Positions 1-7,810 of a stretch of DNA of 64,000 nt are shown piece after piece (the stretch's first letter is position 1; each line of letters starts with the position of its first letter). The stretch covers positions 507,610 through 571,609 of the forward strand of contig NZ_JAIXCQ010000001.1 in the NCBI RefSeq assembly GCF_020297055.1, read 5' to 3'. The stretch is from Isoptericola luteus. GTDB taxonomy: Bacteria; Actinomycetota; Actinomycetes; Actinomycetales; Cellulomonadaceae. The notes below the pieces were generated by a model. That model was not told where the DNA came from, did not search any database, and saw only the letters and a program-made list of their open reading frames with translations. The position numbers and the translations under genes were made by a program.

Positions 1-627
1 GGCCGCGTGGTGGACTTCAAGAACACCGTGATCATCATGACCACGAACCTCGGCACGCGGGACATCGCCAAGGGCGTCCAGACCGGCTTCAACTCCGGCG
101 GCGACCTGGTGACCTCCTACGAGCGGATGAAGGCGAAGGTCAACGAGGAGCTCAAGCAGCACTTCCGGCCGGAGTTCCTCAACCGCGTCGACGACGTGGT
201 CGTGTTCCCGCAGCTCAGCCAGGACGAGATCGTCCAGATCGTCGACCTGGAGATCGCCAAGCTGGACAAGCGTCTGCGCGACAAGGACATGGGCATCGAG
301 CTCACGCCGGCCGCGAAGAACCTGCTGGCGGAGAAGGGCTACGACCCGGTGCTCGGCGCCCGTCCGCTCAAGCGCGCCATCCAGCGGGAGATCGAGGACA
401 CCCTGTCCGAGAAGATCCTGTTCGGCGACATCACGGCCGGCGAGCTCGTGATCGTCGACGGCGAGGGCGAGGGCATCCTCGGGGAGTTCACCTTCCGCGG
501 GGTGCCCAAGAGCGAGCACGAGCGGGGCCCGGTCTCGGTCGGTGCCGCCGCGGCGCTCGACGCCCCCACCGGCGTCTCGGTGCGCGACCTGCCCCCGACC
601 GGGCAGCTGCAGGCCGGCGCCGAGTGA
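1..627 (+). CDS. clpC: ClpC/ClpB-type ATP-dependent Clp protease ATPase subunit, C-terminal part (5' truncated by window)
   Basis: The reading frame is open from base 1 (G-R-V-V-D-F-K...), so the gene starts before the window. The visible part covers the end of the second AAA+ domain (TNTVIIMTTNLGTRDI-like sensor segment, here beginning NTVIIMTTNLG) and the C-terminal ClpB-D2-small domain, with the family signatures RPEFLNRVDDVVVF and GYDPVLGARPLKRAIQ, the latter being sensor 2. ClpC unfolds proteins and feeds them to the ClpP peptidase in the cytoplasm. The last 45 residues are a low-complexity acidic tail. It is a core gene unrelated in function to the sugar loci that follow, and a strong terminator closes it. 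ClpC is preferred over ClpB from the tail and the usual actinobacterial arrangement. Confidence 0.9.
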   Translation, partial: GRVVDFKNTVIIMTTNLGTRDIAKGVQTGFNSGGDLVTSYERMKAKVNEELKQHFRPEFLNRVDDVVVFPQLSQDEIVQIVDLEIAKLDKRLRDKDMGIELTPAAKNLLAEKGYDPVLGARPLKRAIQREIEDTLSEKILFGDITAGELVIVDGEGEGILGEFTFRGVPKSEHERGPVSVGAAAALDAPTGVSVRDLPPTGQLQAGAE

Positions 628-651
628 CGCTCTGAGCCGCTAGGCAGGCCG

Positions 652-687
652 AAGGCCCCGGACCCTCCTCACAGGGTCCGGGGCCTT
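652..687 (+). terminator. Rho-independent-like terminator after clpC
   Basis: A perfect 15-bp stem (652-666 with 673-687) encloses a six-base loop and lies 25 bases after the clpC stop codon. A U-tract is absent, as is usual in high-GC actinobacteria. It separates clpC from the convergent sialidase gene. Confidence 0.85.
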
Positions 688-708
688 CGTCGTGCCTGGA
701 ACCGCGAG

Positions 709-752
709 CTGTCAGGGCCACGTGCACCCATACGTGCACGAGAGCCTGACAG
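709..752. repeat. 44-bp palindromic element, single copy
   Basis: The element begins CTGTCAGG and ends CCTGACAG, with an inner inverted pair CGTGCAC/GTGCACG. It lies between the clpC terminator and the stop codon of the sialidase, so it sits in a convergent intergenic gap. The flanks extend the outer stem (CGCGAG before, CTCGCG after). The same length, ends and stem-loop plan recur at 38834-38877 and five times at 62745-63032. Confidence 0.8.
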
Positions 753-767
753 CTCGCGCATGGTCCG

Positions 768-2396
768 TCAGCCCGCGCTGGGCAGGGCCACGGCGGGCCC
801 GGAGCGCTCCAGCGTGGTCACCCGGTCCCCGGACGTCGAGGTCCACGTCGTGGTGGGCGTGAACGACCCGGCGGCGAGGTCCGCGGCCGTCACCACGTGG
901 TGCGCGAAGGTGCACGTGTACGTGCCGCCGGCCGGGAGGTTGCGCCAGCGGCAGTTGCGGGCGCTGGTGGCCGGGTCGAGGTTCGCCAGGTTGCCGGTCG
1001 GCACCACGGTGGTCGTCGCGTCCGACAGGTTGCGCACCGCGAAGGAGAACCGCAGGACGTCGCCGACGGCGTAGGCCTCCTGGGGGGCGGTCAGGGTCGC
1101 GTCGCCCACCTGGAGGGTGCCCGGCGCGACCGTGCCGGCGAGGATCCAGTCCAGGTCCACCTTGGCGAACCGGATGCCGCCGTTGCCGCCGCCGGGCTCG
1201 AACAGGATGCCGACGTCGCCGTCGGGCAGCGTCGCGAGGGTGGAGTAGGCCATGCCGGCCGAGCGGAAGACGCGGGACGCGGCCCACGTCTCGCCGTCGT
1301 CGAAGCTGACCCGCACGGTGCCGTTGACGCGTGCGCTCTGCGACGCGGCGTTGGAGAACAGCAGCACCTTGGCCTCGGCGGAGCCCTGCGGGGCGTTGGG
1401 GTAGGCGCGCACGATCGCCCCGTTGTTCGTGGGGTCGGGCAGCTCGCGGTCGAGGGTGACGGCGCCGTAGGTGACGCCGCCGTCGGTGGAGTACGCGACC
1501 TTGCGGTACTTCGACCCGGCGGAGTCGCGCGAGTTCAGCATGACGCGCCCGTCGGAGAGCTCGACGGTCTTGTTCTCGTCCATGCCCGTGCCCACGGGGG
1601 TGCCGACCTTCCAGGTGGCGCCGTGGTCGTCGGAGTAGACCGACACCGCCTGGACGGTGCCCGCGGCGTTGATGATCGTGTACTGCTGGAGCAGGCGGCC
1701 CGCGTGCTCGCCGTACTTGAGCTGGATGCCCTGGCCCGACGCCGCGAAGCGTGAACGCGCGCCGGTCGACCCCGTCACGTCGGCGGTGATGGTCCGCGGC
1801 GTCCACGTCCGCCCGTCGTCGGTGGAGACGGAGACGTTCGCCTGGATGACGTTGCGGTCGTCCGGGTCGGTGCCGGCCCTGGAGCCCCAGAAGCCCTGGT
1901 CGTAGGACTTCACGTGGAAGTTGAAGATCGTGCCGGTCTCGCGGTCGACGACGTAGCTCGGGTCCGAGTAGCCCTCGACGGGCGCGGCGGTCCGCCCGGC
2001 CGCGACGACCTCCTGCGGTCCCCAGGTGGCGCCGGCGTCGGTGGAGCGGCGCTGCAGGATCGAGTTCGGTGCGGGCGAGTCGCCTCCGGTGGGGCGTCCG
2101 TCGTAGGAGGCCAGCACCGTGCCGTCGTTCGTCACCGTGAGGGCGGGGATGCGGTAGTTCGGGAACCCGCCGGAGCCGTTCGTGGCGAGCTGCACCTCGC
2201 TGGAGGTGCCTGGACCCCCGGCGGGCGGTGCGACGTCGTGGTCGGGTGCGGGGTCCAGGTGGTGCGCCCCGGCCGGCGCGCCGGCGAGGGAGCCCGCGAC
2301 GACGAGGGAGATCGCGATCGCGGCGGCCCGCGCGGTCCGGGGTACGTGGGTGGAGCGCCGGTGGCGTGCGGCGCCGGCTGTTCCGGTCAGGGGCAT
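768..2396 (-). CDS. Secreted exo-alpha-sialidase (BNR/Asp-box, GH33-like)
   Basis: The 542-residue protein should release terminal sialic acid from extracellular glycoconjugates. A signal peptide occupies about residues 1-44 (basic start, AIAISLVVAGSLAG core, AGA cleavage site). The catalytic arginine motif appears as YRIP at 81-84. Five Asp-box repeats follow (STDAGATW, STDDGRTW, SDDHGATW, STDGGVTY, SFDDGETW), as expected for a six-bladed propeller. The last 110 residues form a separate beta-rich domain resembling NEW3/DUF11 modules. The start at 2396 has GAGGAAGG upstream; the frame stays open further upstream but without a ribosome site or signal peptide. No sortase motif or C-terminal membrane segment is visible, so it is probably released. 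It is divergent from the MFS gene across a shared regulator box. Confidence 0.88.
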   Translation of the reverse strand: MPLTGTAGAARHRRSTHVPRTARAAAIAISLVVAGSLAGAPAGAHHLDPAPDHDVAPPAGGPGTSSEVQLATNGSGGFPNYRIPALTVTNDGTVLASYDGRPTGGDSPAPNSILQRRSTDAGATWGPQEVVAAGRTAAPVEGYSDPSYVVDRETGTIFNFHVKSYDQGFWGSRAGTDPDDRNVIQANVSVSTDDGRTWTPRTITADVTGSTGARSRFAASGQGIQLKYGEHAGRLLQQYTIINAAGTVQAVSVYSDDHGATWKVGTPVGTGMDENKTVELSDGRVMLNSRDSAGSKYRKVAYSTDGGVTYGAVTLDRELPDPTNNGAIVRAYPNAPQGSAEAKVLLFSNAASQSARVNGTVRVSFDDGETWAASRVFRSAGMAYSTLATLPDGDVGILFEPGGGNGGIRFAKVDLDWILAGTVAPGTLQVGDATLTAPQEAYAVGDVLRFSFAVRNLSDATTTVVPTGNLANLDPATSARNCRWRNLPAGGTYTCTFAHHVVTAADLAAGSFTPTTTWTSTSGDRVTTLERSGPAVALPSAG

Positions 2397-2487
2397 GCTC
2401 GTCCTTCCTCGGGGTGGGCGAGCGGCACGCCGGGCCGTGGTGCGGCGACGGTGCCACTCGGTCCTTGCAGTACGTTGCATGACATCG

Positions 2488-2501
2488 GATGTCTGATGTC
2501 T
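2488..2501. promoter_or_regulatory. Probable GntR (NanR-like) operator, copy 1
   Basis: The 14-bp word GATGTCTGATGTCT lies between the divergent sialidase and MFS genes. The identical word, on the opposite strand, lies at 7752-7765 between the GntR regulator and the sialic-acid importer operon. It consists of two direct ATGTCTG-like halves and is preceded by GACATCG, which makes a partial palindrome. Assignment to the GntR regulator at 6955-7704 is inferred from the position of the two copies. Confidence 0.7.
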
Positions 2502-2617
2502 AGGCCAACCTAGGGCCTCGGCGGTGCCTCGCGCAACGGGTCCTGCCCGCGGTGCCGTCCCGTCCCGGCCGGGGCCTAGGATCAGCCGTCTCACGACCGA
2601 CGTCAGCAAGGAAGCCG

Positions 2618-3937
2618 ATGACGACCCCCATGCGTGCCGTGCCCGCGGCGCGCCCCCGCACCGAGGCGCTCGGCGCCCGGGCCTGGCTCACGGTGGTCGT
2701 CGTCGGCCTCGTGGGACAGCTCGCCTGGACCGTCGAGAACATGTACCTCAACGTGTTCGTCTACGACACGATCTCCACCGACCCCACCGTGCTCGCCGTC
2801 CTGGTCGCGGCCTCGGCGATCGCCGCCACCGTGGCCACGTTCCTCGTCGGCACCTGGTCCGACCGGGTGGCCCGTCGGCGCCCGTTCATCGCGGCCGGGT
2901 ACGTGCTGTGGGGCGCCACCACGGCAGCGTTCGGCCTCGTCTCGCCGTCGGCCGCGGCGCCTGTGGTGACGACCGTCGGTGCCGCCGTGGTGACGATCGT
3001 CGTGCTCGACTGCGCCATGTCGGTCTTCGGCTCGGGCGCGAACGACGCCGCGTTCAACGCCTGGGTCACCGAGACCACAACGCCCGCGAACCGCGGCCGG
3101 GTCGACGGCGTGCTGGCGATCATGCCGCTCGTGGCGATGCTCGTCGTGTTCGGTGTGCTCGACCCGCTGACCCGGGCCGGGCGCTGGGAGCTGTTCTTCG
3201 GCCTCGTGGGCGGTGCCACCGCCGCCGTCGGGGTGCTCGCCGCGTTCCTGGTGCGCGAGCCCGTCGCCGTGCGCCCGCCCGCGGACGGCTACCTCGCCGC
3301 CCTGGTGCACGGCCTGCGTCCGGCCACGGTGCGCCGCCACCCGCGCCTCTACCTGCTCCTGGCGGCCTGGGCCGTCGTCGGCACCAGCACCCAGGTGTTC
3401 CTGCCGTACCTGATCATCTACATCCAGCGGTACCTGCGGATCGAGGCCTACGCGCTGGTGCTCGCCACGGTGCTGGTCGCCGCCTCCCTGGTGAGCGTGC
3501 TCGGGGGGCGCGTCATCGACCGCGTGGGCAAGCAGCGCATGATCCTGCCCGCCGCCGCCGTGCTCGCCGCCGGGCTGCTGGGGATGTTCGTCGCCCGCGG
3601 GACCGTCCCCGTCATCGTCGCGGGCGCCGTCATGATGAGCGGCTTCCTCCTCGCCGTCGCCGCGCTGGCCGCGAGCGTGCGCGACGCGACCCCCGCCGGC
3701 CGGGTCGGCATGGTGCAGGGCCTGCGGATGATCGCCATGGTCGCGATCCCCATGGTCGCGGGGCCGTTCCTCGGGGCGTGGGTCATCACCGGGGCGAACG
3801 AGACGTACGTCGACCTCGGCGTGGTCAAGCAGGTGCCGACGCCGTGGATCTTCGTGGCGGCCGCCGTCGTGGCGCTGCTCGTCGTCGTGCCCGTGGCGTT
3901 CCTGCGCCGGCTCGCTCCGCAGGAGGCGCGGCGATGA
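2618..3937 (+). CDS. MFS sugar transporter
   Basis: The 439-residue protein has about 12 hydrophobic segments. The cytoplasmic loop between helices 2 and 3 reads GTWSDRVARRRPF, the major-facilitator motif A, and the N-terminal ENMYLN and the GANDAAFNAWVTE segment resemble sugar/cation symporters of the GPH type. The start at 2618 follows AAGGAAG. The next gene overlaps by ATGA, so the two are translationally coupled. Its position in the sialidase-linked operon suggests import of a saccharide released from sialoglycans, or of the GH2 substrate. The substrate cannot be read from the sequence. Confidence 0.8.
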   Translation: MTTPMRAVPAARPRTEALGARAWLTVVVVGLVGQLAWTVENMYLNVFVYDTISTDPTVLAVLVAASAIAATVATFLVGTWSDRVARRRPFIAAGYVLWGATTAAFGLVSPSAAAPVVTTVGAAVVTIVVLDCAMSVFGSGANDAAFNAWVTETTTPANRGRVDGVLAIMPLVAMLVVFGVLDPLTRAGRWELFFGLVGGATAAVGVLAAFLVREPVAVRPPADGYLAALVHGLRPATVRRHPRLYLLLAAWAVVGTSTQVFLPYLIIYIQRYLRIEAYALVLATVLVAASLVSVLGGRVIDRVGKQRMILPAAAVLAAGLLGMFVARGTVPVIVAGAVMMSGFLLAVAALAASVRDATPAGRVGMVQGLRMIAMVAIPMVAGPFLGAWVITGANETYVDLGVVKQVPTPWIFVAAAVVALLVVVPVAFLRRLAPQEARR

Positions 3938-5904
3938 GGGCGGGCGCCACGGCGCGGGCGACGATGACGACAGCGATGACGACAGCGATGACGACGCCCT
4001 GGACCGACGCCGTCGACCCGGACGCGCCGCTGCCGGAGCACCCGCGGCCCCAGCTGGTGCGCGGCGGCTGGCTCAGCCTCAACGGCCGGTGGCGGTACGC
4101 GATGACGCCCCTCGGTGCCGGGACGGGTGCCGACGACCCGCTCGCCGTGGACGACCCCCTCGACGCACCGCACGACTGGGACGGCGACATCGTCGTGCCG
4201 TTCTCGCCGGAGACGTCGCTGTCCGGCGTCGGGCGAGCGCTGCGTCCGGACCAGACGCTCTGGTACCGGCGCCGGTTCGCGCTGCCGCGCACGCCGGCCC
4301 AGGGGGAGCGGGTGCTGCTGCACCTCGGCGCGGTGGACCAGTCGTGCCGCGTCGCCGTCGACGGCGTCGAGGTGGGCGGCCACAGCGGCGGGTACCTGCC
4401 GTTCACGCTCGACGTCACGCACGCGCTCGCGCCGGGCTCGGAGCACGAGGTGACGGTCGCCGTCCGCGACGTCACCGACGGCTCGTGGCTCGCGCGCGGC
4501 AAGCAGTCCAGCCGCCGCGGCGGCATCTGGTACACCCCGCAGTCCGGGATCTGGCAGACGGTGTGGCTCGAGATCGTGCCGCGCGTCGCCGTCGACGGGC
4601 TCCGGCTGGTCCCGCACCTCGACGCCGGTGCCGGTGCCGGTGCCGGTGCCGGTGCCGGTCCGGGTGCCGGCAGCGACGGCGGCCCCCGCACCGGGCACGT
4701 CGAGGTGACGGTGACCTCCGCGCACGCGTCCCCGGGCACGACGGCGGACGTCACCGTGCGCGCGGACGGCGAGGTCGTCGCGACGGCCGCCGTGCCCGTG
4801 GGGGCGGCCGCACGCCTGGCGCTCGCGGGCGTGGTGCGCCCGTGGAGTCCCGAGGACCCGTACCTGTACGACGTCGAGGTCGCGCTCGGCGACGACCGGG
4901 TCACGAGCTACGTGGCGCTGCGCTCGTTCGGCGTCGGGCGGGACGCGGCGGGCCATCCGCGCCTGCTGCTCAACGGCGCGCCGTACCTGCCCGTGGGCCT
5001 GCTCGACCAGGGGTACTGGCCCGACGGCGGGTACACGGCGCCGAGCGACGAGGCGCTCGCGTACGACGTCCTGCTCGCGCGTCGCAGCGGCTTCACCATG
5101 CTGCGCAAGCACATCAAGGTCGAGCCGCTGCGCTGGTACCACCACTGCGACCGGCTCGGCATGCTCGTGTGGCAGGACGCCGTCAACGGCGGCACCGCGT
5201 ACCGCCCGCTGGTGATCACGGCGCCCGTGCTCGGCACCCCGGCGCTCGACGACCGCCGCCACGGCCGGTTCGGGCGGCAGGACGCCGACGGCCGGCAGCG
5301 GTTCGAGGTCGAGCTGCGCGAGATGATCGAGCACCTGCGCGACGTGCCGTCGATCGCGCTGTGGGTGCCGTTCAACGAGGGCTGGGGGCAGTTCGACGCG
5401 GCCCGGGTCGCCGGCCTCGTGCGCACGTGGGACCCGACGCGCCTTGTCGACCACGCCAGCGGCTGGCACGACCAGGGCGCGGGCGACCTGCGCAGCCTGC
5501 ACGTGTACTTCCGGCCGGTGCGGGTGCCGCGGCGGTGGCGCCGCGGGGGCGACGAGCGGGTGCTGGCGGTCACCGAGTACGGCGGGTACAGCCTGCTCGA
5601 GCCCGGCCACGGCTGGGGGCCGGGGGTCTTCGGCTACCGGCGCTACCGCTCGCGGGCGGCGCTGACGCGGGCGATCGCGCGCCTGCACGACCGTGAGATC
5701 GTCCCGGCGATCCGCCGCGGGCTCGCGGCGACGGTGTACACCCAGCTCTCCGACGTCGAGGACGAGGTGAACGGCCTGGTCACGTACGACCGGCGCGTGG
5801 TCAAGGTGCCGGAGGCAGCCATGCGACAGATCAACGACCGCCTGCGGGCGGCCGCAGCGCCGGGGTTCGCCGGTGCCGCCGACACCCTGGGAAGGACGCC
5901 ATGA
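3934..5904 (+). CDS. Intracellular glycoside hydrolase family 2 protein
   Basis: The 656-residue protein has the GH2 order: jelly-roll sugar-binding domain (about 30-200, with WYRRRF and GGIWYTPQSGIWQ), immunoglobulin-like middle domain, and TIM barrel. The likely acid/base is Glu482 in WVPFNEGWG, and the likely nucleophile is Glu548 in VTEYGG. There is no signal peptide, so it acts on imported oligosaccharides. Beta-galactosidase or beta-glucuronidase activity is plausible but not decided. The start at 3934 overlaps the MFS stop as ATGA behind AGGAGG; the first 25 residues contain a repeated MTTA motif with several further ATG codons, so the true N-terminus may be shorter. A six-fold hexamer repeat encodes an Ala-Gly linker at about residues 231-243. 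Confidence 0.85.
   Translation: MRAGATARATMTTAMTTAMTTPWTDAVDPDAPLPEHPRPQLVRGGWLSLNGRWRYAMTPLGAGTGADDPLAVDDPLDAPHDWDGDIVVPFSPETSLSGVGRALRPDQTLWYRRRFALPRTPAQGERVLLHLGAVDQSCRVAVDGVEVGGHSGGYLPFTLDVTHALAPGSEHEVTVAVRDVTDGSWLARGKQSSRRGGIWYTPQSGIWQTVWLEIVPRVAVDGLRLVPHLDAGAGAGAGAGAGPGAGSDGGPRTGHVEVTVTSAHASPGTTADVTVRADGEVVATAAVPVGAAARLALAGVVRPWSPEDPYLYDVEVALGDDRVTSYVALRSFGVGRDAAGHPRLLLNGAPYLPVGLLDQGYWPDGGYTAPSDEALAYDVLLARRSGFTMLRKHIKVEPLRWYHHCDRLGMLVWQDAVNGGTAYRPLVITAPVLGTPALDDRRHGRFGRQDADGRQRFEVELREMIEHLRDVPSIALWVPFNEGWGQFDAARVAGLVRTWDPTRLVDHASGWHDQGAGDLRSLHVYFRPVRVPRRWRRGGDERVLAVTEYGGYSLLEPGHGWGPGVFGYRRYRSRAALTRAIARLHDREIVPAIRRGLAATVYTQLSDVEDEVNGLVTYDRRVVKVPEAAMRQINDRLRAAAAPGFAGAADTLGRTP
3964..3997 (+). 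repeat. Short tandem ATGACGACAGCG repeat at the GH2 start
   Basis: Nearly three copies of a 12-bp unit encode MTTAMTTAMTTP and offer several in-frame ATG codons a few residues after the annotated start. The repeat makes the N-terminus ambiguous and could change length by slippage without breaking the frame. Confidence 0.7.
4624..4659 (+). repeat. (GCCGGT)6 hexamer microsatellite in the GH2 gene
   Basis: Six perfect copies of GCCGGT encode an alternating Ala-Gly linker between the sugar-binding and middle domains of the GH2 enzyme. Unit gain or loss would keep the frame, so linker length is expected to vary among strains. Confidence 0.85.
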
Positions 5905-6941
5905 AGCACCCCCCCTCGACGCCCTCGACGCCCCCGACGCTCCCCGAGCTGACCGAGCGGGTGCCGCTCACCCGCCCGGACGGCCGCCTGAACGCCGGCG
6001 CGGTCGGCTGGGCGCGCGGGCCGCTGGTCGACACCGACGGTATCGCCCGCGACGGGCGCCGGTTCTTCGGCCGCAACAAGCGGTGGGAGTACTGGGGCGT
6101 CGTGACGCCGACGCACCTGATCGGCGTCACCGTGTCCTCGATCGACTACGCGGCCGTGCACGAGGTGTGGGTGCTGGACCGCGCCACCGAGCGGACGTAC
6201 GGCGCCGCGGCGACCGTCGTCCCGGCCCGCGGGGTGCAGCTCCCGGGCACGCTGGGTGCGGGCCCGGTGCGCGCCCGGGCCAAGGGGCTCGATGTCGCGA
6301 TCGACGAGGTGCCCGGCGGCACCCGGCTGCGGGCCCGCACCGCGGACGCGTCGTTCGACGTCGTCGCCGAGCTGCCTGCCGGTCACGAGCGGCTCGCCGT
6401 CGTGGTGCCGTGGAGCGACACCCGGTTCCAGTACACCGTGAAGGACGTCGCGCGCCCCGCGCGGGGCACCGTCACGACGGCGGGGCAGACCCACGAGCTG
6501 GCCGACGGGGAGTCGTGGGCCGTGCTCGACCACGGGCGCGGCCGCTGGCCGTACGACGTGCGGTGGAACTGGGGTGCCGGCTCGGGCCGTTCGGGAGGGC
6601 GCACGATCGGGCTGCAGGTCGGCGGCCGGTGGACCGACGGCACCGGGTCGACGGAGAACGCCGTCGTCGTCGACGGCCGGCTGCACTTCATCCCCACCGC
6701 GCTCGTCTGGGACTACGACCTCGCCGACTGGCGACGACCGTGGCGTGTGACGGGCGGCGGGCTCGACGCGACGTTCACGCCGTTCTACGACAAGGTGACG
6801 CGGACGAACCTCGGCCTGCTCTCGTCGGCCACCGACCAGTGCTTCGGCCGCTGGTCGGGCACGTTCGCGCCGCCGGGCGGCGAGCAGGTCGCCTTCGAGG
6901 GCCTCACCGGCTGGGCGGAGGAGGTCCACAACCGCTGGTGA
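5901..6941 (+). CDS. DUF2804 family protein of unknown function
   Basis: The 346-residue protein matches the DUF2804 pattern: RNKRWEYWG near residue 56, WVLDR, FQYTVKD, WAVLDHGRGRWPYDVRWNWG about residue 210, and FTPFYDK near 290. It has no signal peptide or membrane segment. The ATG overlaps the GH2 stop as ATGA, so it is translationally coupled to a glycosidase and belongs to the MFS-GH2 operon. The many conserved Trp, Arg and Asp residues hint at a carbohydrate-binding or enzymatic beta-barrel fold, but I know of no established reaction. It converges on the GntR gene with only 13 bases between stop codons. Confidence 0.8.
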   Translation: MKHPPSTPSTPPTLPELTERVPLTRPDGRLNAGAVGWARGPLVDTDGIARDGRRFFGRNKRWEYWGVVTPTHLIGVTVSSIDYAAVHEVWVLDRATERTYGAAATVVPARGVQLPGTLGAGPVRARAKGLDVAIDEVPGGTRLRARTADASFDVVAELPAGHERLAVVVPWSDTRFQYTVKDVARPARGTVTTAGQTHELADGESWAVLDHGRGRWPYDVRWNWGAGSGRSGGRTIGLQVGGRWTDGTGSTENAVVVDGRLHFIPTALVWDYDLADWRRPWRVTGGGLDATFTPFYDKVTRTNLGLLSSATDQCFGRWSGTFAPPGGEQVAFEGLTGWAEEVHNRW

Positions 6942-6954
6942 CCCCGCTCACCGC

Positions 6955-7704
6955 TCACGGCGCTGTGACGCCCAGGGCGCGGTCGATGGGCTCGTAGTGG
7001 TCGACGACGGCGGCGAGGAACGCGTCGACGTCCCCGGCCTCCGCGGCGTCGAGCATCAGCCCGTGCGCCCGCGCCGTCTTGTCCAGGTCCGCGGCGACGG
7101 AGAGGCCCAGTCGCGGCACGACCGCCGTGTGCACGTCCCAGAAGGCGGCGACGAGCTGTCCGACGAGGGAGTTGTCGAGCCGGGCGAGCAGGGCGGTGTG
7201 GAACGCGCGGTCCTGCTTGGGGAAGCTGCGGCCCTCGGCGGCGGCCGCGACCATCTCGTCGACGAGGGCGTGCAGCTCGGGGTTCGAGGTGCCCGCGAGG
7301 CTCGCGACGATGCGGCCGGCCATGGCGCAGTCGAGCGCCTGGCGGACCTCGACGACGTCACGCAGCGCGCGCAGGTCGTCGCCGGGGCTCAGGACGCCGC
7401 GGAACACGAGCGCCTCGACGAGGGCGTCGAGCGACATGTCGCCGACGAACGTGCCGTGGCCGTGGCGCACCTCGACGATGTGGAGCGTGGACAGCGTGCG
7501 GATCGCCTCCCGCACGCTGGAGCGGGAGACGCCGAGGTGGCCGCACAGCTCGGCCTCCGTCGGGAGCGGGTCTCCCGGGCGCAGGCCCTCTCGCAGGATG
7601 AAGTCCTTGATCTGGTCGGCGGTGGTGGCCCGCCGCGACGCGCTCACCGGGTGGGACGCGTCCGCCGTGAGAGTGGAAAAACTCCTCCGCGGTGGTGTCG
7701 CCAT
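6955..7704 (-). CDS. GntR-family (FadR subfamily) regulator, probable sialic-acid regulator
   Basis: The 249-residue protein has an N-terminal winged helix (about 26-95) with PLPTEAELCGHLGVSRSSVREAIRTLS, followed by an all-helical FCD effector domain (about 105-235) that keeps the Asp/His metal-site pattern (AFHTALL, WDVHTAV, and HYEPI near the end). The start at 7704 follows GGAAGGGG. It is divergent from the importer-nan operon, and the 14-bp box in between recurs before the sialidase. A repressor relieved by a sialic-acid metabolite is the simplest model; the effector is not shown by sequence. NanR proteins of corynebacteria and bifidobacteria belong to the same subfamily. Confidence 0.88.
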   Translation of the reverse strand: MATPPRRSFSTLTADASHPVSASRRATTADQIKDFILREGLRPGDPLPTEAELCGHLGVSRSSVREAIRTLSTLHIVEVRHGHGTFVGDMSLDALVEALVFRGVLSPGDDLRALRDVVEVRQALDCAMAGRIVASLAGTSNPELHALVDEMVAAAAEGRSFPKQDRAFHTALLARLDNSLVGQLVAAFWDVHTAVVPRLGLSVAADLDKTARAHGLMLDAAEAGDVDAFLAAVVDHYEPIDRALGVTAP

Positions 7705-7705
7705 C

Positions 7706-7735
7706 TTGACCCCTTCCGTTTCGTGGTCCTAGTGT
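7706..7735 (+). promoter_or_regulatory. Promoter of the sialic-acid importer/nan operon
   Basis: A TTGACC -35 element (7706-7711) and a TAGTGT -10 element (7730-7735) are separated by 18 bases. Transcription would start near 7742, just before the GntR box, so a bound regulator would block initiation or early elongation. The -35 element almost touches the start codon of the divergent gntR gene. Confidence 0.6.
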
Positions 7736-7751
7736 CAGCCTACACAACGTC

Positions 7752-7765
7752 AGACATCAGACATC
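7752..7765. promoter_or_regulatory. Probable GntR (NanR-like) operator, copy 2
   Basis: AGACATCAGACATC is the exact reverse complement of the 14-bp word at 2488-2501. It lies 17 bases after the predicted -10 element of the importer operon. The flanks (GTC before, TACGTCTG after) extend the symmetry. Confidence 0.7.
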
Positions 7766-7810
7766 TACGTCTGTCCCCCCGGAGCTCCCCCTCCACTGTC
7801 AGGAGAACCA

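Noticed and set aside
2524-3933. Upstream extension of the GH2 gene through the MFS gene
   Set aside because: That frame lies inside the MFS coding region and reads as Arg/Pro-rich shadow. The ATG at 3934 has AGGAGG and an ATGA overlap.
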